This document shows positions 44,642-52,626 of a DNA stretch of 52,626 nucleotides, piece by piece (position 1 is the first letter of the stretch; each line of letters begins with the position of its first letter). The notes below the pieces were generated by a model. The model did not search any database, was not told where the DNA came from, and saw only the letters and a program-made list of their open reading frames with translations. The stretch lies in assembly GCA_025529335.1 (NCBI GenBank), contig JAMYHX010000311.1, positions 1 to 52,626 of the forward strand, written 5' to 3'. The stretch is from Rhizopus sp. PT2906 (lineage: Eukaryota > Mucoromycota > Mucoromycetes > Mucorales > Rhizopodaceae). Position numbers and translations under genes: made by a program.

Positions 44642-45401
44642 TACACACCATTTGTATTCAAACATAGATATAGTAAATAGATTCTCTTTATTTTAATATC
44701 TCTCACCTTTGCTATTTTTAATCTTTTTGTGCTTTCGGCAATGCAAAACGAGTTGAGAGATGATCTTGTTTACTGAGAATATACAAAGTAATGAACTGTA
44801 AAGGTTTGCAGATGGAGGGTATTGTGGCTTTATAGATCTGAGCGGATGGTGTTGATACAGTGCTCATGACTCGTACAGTTGCCGAAATGGAGACAAAAGA
44901 TGTGGTACGGCCCTTGACTTTGAAGATTCTTCTAGCATCGAAAATAGTCCTCCCCCACTCACAAGTCAAGAAAGAATAGAGCAATGCGTTTAGAGATATA
45001 GACAACTCTGTATTTTATTGTGATTAATTTAAAACTGCGAATAAAAAAGCACAGCACAGAGAGCATACAGTTATTTCAAGGAATAAAGTCGCTGGTTTTG
45101 AATTTAAAGTCGTTCAAAAAATCTGTGTATTCGGTTAATCCAAAAGTAAAGTCGTGTTCGGATTGGGTGAACCTTGTTTATTTTTACATGTCACTTGTCA
45201 CTTGGTCATGATGCTATTTTTTTTTTATTATTTGTTATTGTACCGAGGGAGAGAGAATGCAGAAAAGATCGACAAAGTAGATTTTTGTAAATGTTTGAAA
45301 ATTAGAAAAAAAAAACTACAACGATGCTGCTACTGCTCACGCAAACGCGCATAATGAATGGATAAACATAAAAGGAGGTGAAAAGGGGTAATTACATATG
45401 A
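44642..45401. other. Intergenic, no sure gene
   Basis: A minus-strand frame of 95 codons at 44718-45005 (contains RRIFKVKGRTTSFVSISATV) has reasonable composition but no start context, partner exons or family that I recognise. It may be another decayed repeat copy. Confidence 0.35.
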
Positions 45402-46130
45402 TCACAAGTTAATTGTGCCGATGTTTGAGCACCCATTGTCTCTTGCGACTCTTGGACTCAAGGAAGAGTTGTTGGATATTATCGATAGGTAAGGTTGGTG
45501 CGCATCGATCGTTGATGACGTTTGGGCACGCAGAACGAACACAAAGCCGATCAAATACATCCAAAACTTTGAAGATCGCGGGTGCTTCGGCGACCAAAGC
45601 AGGTAAGCTTTGTATGCTGACCGGTATCTTGATGCTTGCAAGGGGGATGGCCTTGAGACGGTAAGGTGAGTAAATAAGAGACACTGACGTCGATGCAAGG
45701 GCCAGAATCAAATTGTCCTCTAAAGATTGCTTCCACTTGTGTGCCGTCAACGAAGCCATCATCGCGCAGAAAGTATCCAACACATCGAAACCGTTAACCA
45801 CTAAGTGCTCCCCGAATGAAGGATCCGGGTTCAAGCCCTCATGACAAAGAACTTCGTTATGTTGTCGTTTTCGGCTAGTGTTAATCGACGCTGCTGGTAA
45901 TGGAAGCAGAAGGTGTCCTTGAGCGCGAGTAGTTTGGAGTCACAGAGTCTTGGCAACCTTGATTTTCTTGCTGTTGTATTTGACGGGGAAGGTAGCTGTG
46001 ATGTGCAACCTTGAAATGGCCATTTAGTTCGGCAAGGCTAGCAAAGTGATCGACACAGCAAGTACAAACATAGTGTTTGTTAATAATGACATCTTTTGAG
46101 GAGCTGGCGAACTTTGTTAAGGCGAATAAG
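45402..46130 (-). pseudogene. Relic of a C2H2 zinc-finger protein
   Basis: On the minus strand, near 45880-46125, an open stretch reads KHYVCTCCVDHFASLAELNG, then HFKVAHH, a C2H2-type finger (C-x2-C, 12 residues, H-x4-H). It ends in a stop after TPSASITSSVD. In a neighbouring frame a 141-codon stretch (45409-45834) continues with NPDPSFGEHLVVNGFDVLDT, SLEDNLILALASTSVSLIYS and PALVAEAPAIFKVLDVFDRL. The break between the frames suggests one gene with a frameshift. I cannot name the family. The finger alone does not show what it bound. A decayed transposon-related or domesticated gene is the likeliest reading. Confidence 0.5.
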
Positions 46131-46285
46131 GAATAAGAAGTGATGTCGGGACATCAGATGGCGTCGCAAGCTTTGCGCAGAAGAAAGATATATATTTACA
46201 TTCGTTGCTTCCAAAACAACCATTAATAAGAAATACTACAGTAGGTCCTGATATACTGAAGGAAAAAAGATGAGAAAAAGTGGGG

Positions 46286-46647
46286 GTGAGCACTATATGC
46301 GCCAGAAAATAAGCTAATACTACGGGTGCTACCTCTACCTATTAACTATGACGTCTTTCAACAAGTCTTTCCAATGTACAGTGTCACGCTAAACATGGCT
46401 TTATAAAAGATCTAGGATTGGTTCTTTTCAAGAAGAAGAAGAAGAGAGAGATAAAAAAGAAAAGTTATTTATTTTAATTTATGTTGTCAGTTCTATCAAC
46501 AAAAAACCAGGATCTTCACGTGTAATTCACATTTTATGTCAGAGAGAGTGAACTGGACAGCCTTAGGCTAGGCAGAGGATTGATAATGTGAAGTTGTAAA
46601 ATGATGTCACGTGTAGTGCCTAGAAGAAGCACCCATAGCATTAGCTT
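46286..46647. mobile_element. MITE-like TIR element, copy 2
   Basis: Begins GTGAGCACTATATGCGCCAG, nearly the same as copy 1. Sub-terminal inverted repeat: 46311-46330 (AAGCTAATACTACGGGTGCT) and 46628-46647 match in inverse with 18 of 20 bases. The interior matches copy 1 in reverse orientation over roughly 250 bases, including GGATTGGTTCTTTTCAAG and CAGAGAGAGTGAACTGGACA. The outer 25 bases of the right end present in copy 1 are missing. No coding capacity. Confidence 0.72.
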
Positions 46648-47149
46648 GAACGACTTTTAATTCAAAACCAGCGAATTTATTTCTTGAAATGACTGTATAA
46701 ATTGTTAACTTATTACCATTCATTCTTCTAGATTTAGCGCCATAGTCTATAGATGAGTGTAACGTAGTTTATCAGGCTGACATGTCGAATAAGGGCTTAT
46801 TTTTTAAGCGAGGCAATTATTGAAAATAAATTCTAGGATTCTACTTGCAGCTTCTAATGAGCTATGCGACAAGGAAACCGTAAACCAAAGATTAGGCTGA
46901 AAATGGCGCTTTATTTCATGCTCAAAAGCTGACTATATCCAATATGAACTCGCGCAAATTTAAGTCGTACACACTGTAAAGTATTTTAAATGGATTTAGT
47001 GCCTTTTATTCATTGCGGAGAATCACCTGTACTAACTAATTATGCCGCGCTGTGTTCCCTCTTTGATGCACGCGTGATCAATTTCAATGCACATCCTATA
47101 ATTTCATTATTACCCTTTCTCCCCTTCTCTTTCTTGTTTCTTGTTTAAA
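46648..47149. other. Intergenic, promoter side of the GH125 gene
   Basis: AT-rich, no recognised gene; ends in a CT-rich tract (47115-47140) just before the start codon. Confidence 0.45.
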
Positions 47150-48849
47150 ATGAACACTATTGCAAAACTACTTATTCTATACTTTATTATTCTCGTCAAC
47201 CTAGTGTTGTTGTATCGCTACTTTCCACAAAAACCACAGCCTCCATATGTACCAACTCATTATGGCCTCTCACTCGCCAGACCCGAGCATCGCAAGTATA
47301 CAAGTCCAGTTGTTGAGCAATTCTTGACCAAGGTCGAGTCCCAGATGAAGGACAAGGACCTGTACGTGCTGCTACAAAATTGTCTACCCAACACTTTGGA
47401 TACCACCATAGAATGGTTCAATTATAATAACACGGATCCGAGGACATTCTTGATTACAGGCGATAGTACGTAAATTAAATGTTCTTTGTGCGTTCATTAT
47501 TAAAGAATATATAGTACCAGCCATGTAGATACGCGATTCTACTAATCAGATATCTCCTTATATCAGATTTGTAAATGAAGACCCGGGATTAAAGGATCTA
47601 GTATTTGGCGTAATTCAGGTTCAGGCAAGCTATCTCGACTATGACCCTTATGCGAACGCTTTTCTTCGTCCTTGGTATGCTCCGCCAGTTGAGAACCCAC
47701 GGAAGGGTTCGACTACGGACAAGGTCACACCTGCTTATGATCCGACCCTAGTGTGGGAATCCAAGGTAAAAAAAAAAAAAGATAGTCGTCATTTATCGTT
47801 TTATAATTTTGCAGTATGAGCTGGACTCTATCAGTCATTTCTTCAAATTGACAAATGACTACGTTGATGCTACAGGTGAGATCGAACGTGTACTAGAATC
47901 GACTGATTGGATGAATGCTGCTACAAGAGTGCTTAAAGTGCTTCAAGATCAAATGAAAGATACTTGGCCATCTACATCAACAGCCTTTATTCAAGATGAC
48001 CCACAGCGAGTACCACTAGAGCAAGGATATCGGTTCACGAGATATACCGATAGGCCAACAGAGACTCTGGGTCAATCTGGTATAGGAGGCATAGGCAAAA
48101 AATGTGGACTGATTAAGAGTGCATTTAGACCAAGTGATGATGCCACCACCTTGCCGTACTTGGTAAGGATCATCGTCGTACATATAAATATAACAAATGA
48201 TGTAATTTAAAAAAAATAGATTCCAGCGAATGCTCATATTTCTGTCGAACTGACAAGATTAAGTAAACACATTAGAGCGTATACAAAAGCAAACTATCGG
48301 CAAGAATATAAAGATTTAGCAGAGATCGCACACAAGATCGGACAGACTGTCAAGATTGCAGTGGAACGACATGGGGTTGTGACACATCCTGTATTTGGTC
48401 AAATCTATGCTTATGAAGTTGACTGCTATGGCTCAGTCCTTATCATGGACGATGCCAACCTACCTTCTTTGCTGAGCTTACCTTATCTGGGATTTACAAC
48501 AAAGAATGACGTTGTCTATCAAAACACGAGAAGACTCGTACTCTCTCATTGGAATCCATGGTACTTTGAAGGCAAGTTTGTCAAGGGCATCGGAAGTCCT
48601 CATACAGGGGAGGACATGGTATGGCCCATGAGTATCTTGATGCAGATCAAGACATCAAGTAGTGAGCATGAAATAAGAAAACTTATCGATTTAGTTAAGC
48701 AAGTTGCCAAGAGTGCAAATAGTCTGATGTGCGAGTCAATGAATAGCAATGAGCCAAGTAAATACACAAGATCATGGTTTAGTTGGGCAAATGGGTTAGC
48801 TGGAAGTATAATCATAGACCTCATTCAAGACTATCCCCATTTGGTTTGA
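47150..48849 (+). pseudogene. GH125 exo-alpha-1,6-mannosidase with an internal stop codon
   Basis: GH125 enzymes remove alpha-1,6-linked mannose. Exons 47150-47465, 47515-47765, 47815-48162 and 48220-48849 give a 514-codon frame, normal for fungal members. There is an N-terminal anchor (residues 4-23, IAKLLILYFIILVNLVLLYR). After FLITGD the second exon reads IPAM-stop-IRDSTNQ: the family motif is GDIPAMWLRDS, so the conserved Trp (codon 110) is TAG at 47526-47528, one G-to-A change from TGG. No alternative splice restores the frame. The rest is intact: YELDSISHFFKL, SAFRPSDDATTLPYLIPANA, MDDANLPSLLSLPYLG, GIGSPHTGEDMVWPMS and FSWANGLAGSII. It is therefore a very young pseudogene, an allele, or a base error. 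Confidence 0.85.
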
Positions 48850-48967
48850 ACGTCCGCAATAAAGAGAATTCTAGCCAATCATACATGACAGAAACGCCTC
48901 TCTAAAATAATAATTATTTATTTTTCGCGTCTCTTCCCTTTTTCAGTAACAGCATATAAAAAAAAAA

Positions 48968-49459
48968 ATGGAAAAACCTACACCAAGAGTTAATTCAGCG
49001 TTAAGAGAGAAATACGTCGGAAAGACAGTTCGTCTGGTTGGAAAGATTACATCGGTAATAATAAAAAGGACATGTACGGTTTTGTCATTACTGAACAATG
49101 GCGTAGTTTTCTGGAAATACCGCAGTATTAGAAGCATCAGATCATGGACAAGTCTTAGTCCATTTGAATGGTGTAAAGCCTTATAGATCAAAAGAGATGA
49201 GGATTCAGATTGAATAACTTTTTTAAAAAAATAGGAAAGTCAATGGGGAACACAATACGTTGAGGTGATTGGACAAGTTGATCAAGATTTCACTATAAGA
49301 GAGTTCAAGACGACTAATATGGGAGACAACTTTGGTAATTATAAACAACAAATAGATATTATAAACAATGATGTATAAACAAATCTATTTATTATAGACC
49401 TCGACTTGGCCAATAAAGTGGTAGAGTTTGGTCAACGATGTCCAGAAATATTTGAATAG
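48968..49459 (+). CDS. RPA3: Replication protein A subunit 3 (RPA14)
   Basis: This is the smallest subunit of the single-strand DNA-binding RPA trimer used in replication and repair; it is an OB-fold scaffold. Exons 48968-49054, 49107-49172, 49235-49334 and 49398-49459 give 104 residues. The start MEKPTPRVNSALREKYVGKT is close to fission yeast Ssb3 (MERPTPRV). Next are VRLVGKITS, a hydrophobic strand pair with GQVLVHLNG, WGTQYVEVIGQVDQD and NMGDNFDLDLANKVVEFGQR. Intron 2 uses GTAAAG at 49173, the only donor that keeps phase. Its stop codon lies 17 bases from the stop codon of the convergent proline gene. Confidence 0.9.
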
Positions 49460-49476
49460 TATAATAAATATATGAC

Positions 49477-50428
49477 TTATGCTTCTGTACCCAATTGTTC
49501 AGCCAGTTCTTTTCCACGATCACGAGCAGCAAAGACAGCATCAGATATGATCTTTTTGAATTGATTTGATTCCAGGGATTGAATAGCAGCCTCTGTTGTG
49601 CCTTTAGGAGACGTTACTTTCCTACGTAAGGTGGCTAAATCATCTTGTGATTCTTGGGCCATACGAGCAGCTCCCAAACATGTTTGCATAACAAGTGCCT
49701 TTGCTACATCTCGAGATAAACCAGCCTCAACTGCAGCATTTTCTATATAATAACATAAGTATATACAATATGAGTATTGCCTCTGAATATTTACCCATAG
49801 CTTCCATCATTAAAAAGAAATACGCAGGTCCACTTCCACTGAGAGCCGTGACGGTATCCATGTGTGATTCATCTGTAATCCAAGATATCTGTTTAGCGAT
49901 AGATTTCATTATACTTTCTGCTAGTTCTCGTTGTTCATTATTCACAGCATGTGTTGCATATAAACCCACAGCACCTTCGCCTATTAAAGCTGGAGTATTA
50001 GGCATACATCTCACAATTGATACAGGATGTTTTGAATTGATCCACTTGTTGATATCGCTTGTTGTTATGCCTGCTGCTATTGACACCAGTAATATGGATG
50101 GATCTTTGTTAAATAAGGATGCCATAGAAGTGACGACTGATTTTAACACTTGGGGTTTCACAGATAAGATTACTATATTTGCACCTTCAGCTGCTTTCAA
50201 GTTATCTGCTGTACTAGAAAAATCAGGGTATTTTGATTGCATATAGGCACGTCTTTCTTTTGAGGGTTCAGAATAGCGCAAGTTGGTAGAAGGATATCCA
50301 GTCGACTGCAGTCCTGCCAAAATAGCTTCAGCCATGTTTCCTCCGCCAATGAATGAAATGATAGGCTTTGTGCTTATTTTGCCTTGGAGATGGGATGAAA
50401 TGGTTTGTATTCTTGATAATAAGGTCAT
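49477..50428 (-). CDS. Pyrroline-5-carboxylate reductase (proline biosynthesis)
   Basis: It reduces pyrroline-5-carboxylate to proline with NAD(P)H. Exons 49795-50428 and 49477-49742 give 299 residues. Motifs: nucleotide-binding IISFIGGGNMAEAILAGLQS, ILSVKPQVLKSV, SIAAGITTSDI, VRCMPNTPALIGEGAVGLYA, and the family signature region TVTALSGSGPAYFFLMMEAM continuing ENAAVEAGLSRDVAKALVMQ and TSPKGTTEAAIQSLE. The start is the first ATG; a shorter N-terminal extension (about 20 residues) precedes the Rossmann fold. No mitochondrial presequence is evident. This is the ProC-type enzyme (yeast PRO3). Confidence 0.95.
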
Positions 50429-50645
50429 ATCTTTATGTTGTATTGAAGAAAGAAAAGGAAAAAAAATAAAGACTTTTTAAAGCAGTTGGCAAAAATGGCC
50501 AAAGCTTTCAACGTACCGTGCCGCAGTCCGATAAGCCGTCATCATTATTACTCATAACTTAGTCACAGGAAATTAATATTAGGATGAAAGTAAAAACAAT
50601 CCTTTCTTCTTCAATATATAAACATCTCATTAAGCCAATTTCATC
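50429..50645. other. Promoter side of the reductase gene
   Basis: AT-rich flank. No gene seen. Confidence 0.4.
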
Positions 50646-50935
50646 ATGCTCTCAACTCCTTCTTGGGGAGTTTCTTGACTCCATAAAGAGAATTATACAG
50701 TCGAACGTATTTCAGCCATCGTTGGTATATCTATTTCTACAGTTCAAAATATAATCAGCTGGATCAGAAAAAGTGGCACACCTCCACCTGGCCATTTCTA
50801 ATTTGGCCAAACACGCCCAAACGATAAAAGTCTATTATTGATAATATATCGAATGATCCTTCACCTTTGACTTCCCTCCAAAACATGTTTGGTAGGAAGG
50901 TTGATACCGGTCATACATCATGACTTCGTAATCTG
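50646..50935 (+). mobile_element. Tc1/mariner-type transposase relic (N-terminal DNA-binding part)
   Basis: One plus frame gives LHKENYTVERISAIVGISIS followed by TVQNIISWIRKSGTPPPGHF, a helix-turn-helix of the Tc1 type (ISAIVGISxSTVxNII, then GTPPP). After a stop and a frame change, SIIDNISNDPSPLTSLQNMF then GRKVDTG continues as the second DNA-binding helix region. The DDE catalytic part is absent. It is cut off where the minus-strand fragment at 50945 begins. Confidence 0.6.
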
Positions 50936-50944
50936 GCCGTCGAT

Positions 50945-51380
50945 TCACATCAATGCCATTGTTTGGAAGGGTGTTTGTACATCTTGCAACTTTATCGACA
51001 TATTCTCATAAGAAAATAATGCTTGGATAAGAGGAAGAATAAAAGAGGCAGCAAGCTCCGATTCACAAAGATGACCAATATCTAAATCCTTGAGTACAGG
51101 GAAAAGAGCTTCAATTGCCAAAACGACGTTGCGCTCCGTACCATCTTTCGTCATCGCGAGCCTGATCAAAGAATGCCGTACTAATAAACTATTGTTTTCG
51201 TGATAGTTGCGGATAATGGTTTTAATATCTATGTAAAGATGGGCGTTAAATGAATCAGGTAGCGTCAATGAGTTCACCATAGTTTGATGCGCCGCTTTCC
51301 ACAGAGATGGAGAGAAATACTCCACAGTGACAGATTCGTATTTCGCCCGCTTTTGTAAAACCAGTACGAAAGAGAGGCAT
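50945..51380 (-). pseudogene. N-terminal fragment of a lineage-expanded protein (same family as 32268-32765, inferred)
   Basis: A minus frame of about 126-140 codons reads KYESVTVEYFSPSLWKAAHQ, SLIRLAMTKDGTERNVVLAI and HLCESELAASFILPLIQALF, ending after ENMSIKLQ at a junction with the Tc1 relic. The CESEL...FI.P....LF segment is what I would expect just ahead of the RPD...GEVK domain seen at 32268-32765, so the two are assigned to the same family by pattern, not alignment. It has no recognised start upstream and its C-terminal domain is missing. Confidence 0.4.
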
Positions 51381-52026
51381 CTTTAAAAAAAGAAAAGATA
51401 AGCATGGAACCATCGAATTATCAAAAAAAAAAAAAAAAAAAAACAAATAACAAAACTTGCTTGAAATATCGATCAACGTTCAAGATCTTTTGACAATTTT
51501 CCAAACATGCGGCAACATATTCACGAAACCATTCAACAATATTGACATCTTGTAATATCCACGAAGCAAGATGGCAGTGATTTTGAAACTGTGTTCATGA
51601 TGCCGAAATTCACTTCTTGATCCTTTGACTTGGATACAGCAAGGACACAAGTACAAAAGGGACTTGACAATAACACGGATTGGTTTGGCTGTGGCATAGA
51701 TTTTTGAAAGTCTATGAAAGCGGTCTTGTCATGCTTTAGGGCTAGCTAGGGAATGGTTGGAGAATAGTTGATCTTACTTTTTGGTTCAAAGAAGAAAAGA
51801 AAAGAAAAGAAAAGAAAAGAAAAGAAAAGAAAAGAAAGGAGGCCAAAGAATACTTAATAAGTGTGGTCAATACTTTATAACAAGATGAAAAGTTGTCAGA
51901 GACTTAAAACATCAAGCTCATTTTATGTATAATTTCATGTCATCTTTTAAACAATAAACAAAAAGTGTAATTGTTGAACGATGTGTGAATAATTTATGCA
52001 TTTTACAAATACAGTGCTTCCGGTAC
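51381..52026. other. Intergenic, low complexity
   Basis: Contains an A/T homopolymer at 51421-51442 and an AAAAG pentamer microsatellite (about 51788-51838). No gene seen. Confidence 0.5.
51788..51838. repeat. (AAAAG)n pentanucleotide microsatellite
   Basis: About ten near-perfect copies of AAAAG/AGAAA, flanked by purine-rich DNA. Confidence 0.85.
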
Positions 52027-52133
52027 CAATTGGTCACTTTTTTGACTCTCAATTGGTTGCTTTTTCGAATCTCAATCGGCCACTTATTTGGACTTCATTT
52101 GGTTAATTTTTTGAACATCATTTGGTTATTTCG
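52027..52133. repeat. 23-bp degenerate tandem repeat (about 4.6 units)
   Basis: Units start at 52027, 52050, 52073, 52096 and 52119. The consensus begins CAATTGGTTACTTTTTTGAA. Each unit keeps the CAxTxGG head and a T-rich centre; spacing is exactly 23 bases. The array ends about 20 bases before the ATG of the transposase-like frame at 52153. Confidence 0.8.
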
Positions 52134-52152
52134 CCTTTACTTCAGACTTGAG

Positions 52153-52440
52153 ATGGCATCTGATTTGAGATTCTATAACAAAGATGGCCAAGGACACATC
52201 TACGATGAAGATGGAAGAGAGGCTATGGCAGTTGATGAGATTCCTTCATTTCGTCTTACAAAGCTGAAGACCCTTCAAAAGTTCATAAAACATACAGAGG
52301 TCGATATGTCTGGTCTTTCCGAAGGCCATGACACCACCATGAAGGATGCACCAGAGAAGAAAGATAGAGCTACGGAGTATACGAAATATACTCCTTATTA
52401 ACGAGAGGCTTACATACATTACGCTTTCGAAAACGGTAAG
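52153..52440 (+). pseudogene. Putative transposase N-terminus, broken by a stop codon
   Basis: A plus frame from the ATG at 52153 (MASDLRFYNKDGQGHIYDED, then GREAMAVDEIPS) ends at TAA 52399-52401 after KYTPY. The reading continues in the same frame as REAYIHYAFENGK. In related fungal transposases a KYTxYQREAYI..Y segment starts the helix-turn-helix domain, so the stop is most simply CAA changed to TAA. After 52430 a GTAAGT donor and poly-A tracts follow and no DDE domain is seen before the window end. The family assignment is tentative. Confidence 0.45.
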
Positions 52441-52626
52441 TGCAATCAGAAAAAAAAAGGCTATTCAAAACTGCCAGCCAAAAAAAAAAAAAAAACAAAT
52501 ATCGTGAAACGAAAAAGGACTCATTTGAGTAGTATACTTTACTAGTTGTTTTAATAAAAATGTATGGGAATCAAGTAGGATGAGAGGTATCAATGATTGT
52601 GGTGACTGGTACTTGCTTTTCTTTTG
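52441..52626. other. Window end, unassigned
   Basis: A-rich DNA with two poly-A runs (52450-52458 and 52480-52495). It could hold more of the transposase relic in other frames, but nothing is clear. Confidence 0.3.

Noticed and set aside
52027..52133. Regular repeats considered as a CRISPR-like array
   Set aside because: Units are directly tandem with no spacers and are degenerate; the genome is eukaryotic.

Overview
This window is nuclear DNA from an early-diverging fungus, most likely Mucoromycota (Mucorales type). The evidence is genes split by many short GT-AG introns (mostly 40-75 bases), AT-rich spacers full of homopolymers and CT/TA microsatellites, fungal proteins such as an Erf4-like factor, a UPF0658 Golgi protein and GH125/GH18 enzymes, and remnants of Fanzor (TnpB-like), Helitron and Tc1-type elements of kinds that are multi-copy in Mucorales. 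The genus cannot be fixed from the sequence alone. No rRNA, convincing tRNA or CRISPR array was seen.

Layout. 1-3.3 kb (- strand): V-ATPase subunit c (cut by the window edge), an Erf4/GOLGA7-like protein and a decayed GH18 chitinase. 3.7-10.4 kb: ubiquitin-eL40 fusion (+), VPS41 (-), a PBDC1-family protein (+) and L-2-hydroxyglutarate dehydrogenase (+). 10.4-12.7 kb: remnants of a Fanzor and a Helitron. 12.7-21.7 kb: a Rho GTPase (-), DDHD phospholipase (+), Rab5-type GTPase (-), GT49 glycosyltransferase (-) and malate synthase (-). 21.7-25.4 kb: a TIR element next to a second Fanzor relic. 25.4-28.7 kb: free methionine-R-sulfoxide reductase (+), a disordered conserved protein (+) and an ankyrin protein (-). 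28.7-34.4 kb: a gene-poor accessory stretch with a predicted PD-(D/E)XK-like fragment. 34.4-44.6 kb: a UPF0658 Golgi protein (+), a multi-pass glycosyltransferase (+), a HemW/RSAD1 radical SAM protein (+), ERO1 (-) and FAD synthase (+). 44.6-47.1 kb: a zinc-finger relic and the second TIR element. 47.1-50.4 kb: GH125 mannosidase with an in-frame stop (+), RPA3 (+) and pyrroline-5-carboxylate reductase (-). 50.4-52.6 kb: transposase relics, a second fragment of the PD-(D/E)XK-like family and a 23-bp tandem repeat.

There is no operon logic. The genes are housekeeping genes with a bias to endomembrane work (V-ATPase, VPS41 and Rab5 in the vacuolar/endosomal route; ERO1, GT49, the Golgi membrane protein and GH125 in the secretory route). 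ERO1 is a FAD enzyme and lies head-to-head with FAD synthase. Islands of decayed mobile DNA separate the blocks. The most notable points are the two Fanzor relics, the related TIR elements, the single-base stop in GH125, the multiply broken chitinase and several micro-exons of 9-20 bases. Exon coordinates were worked out by hand from splice consensus and protein-family similarity. No database search was run.
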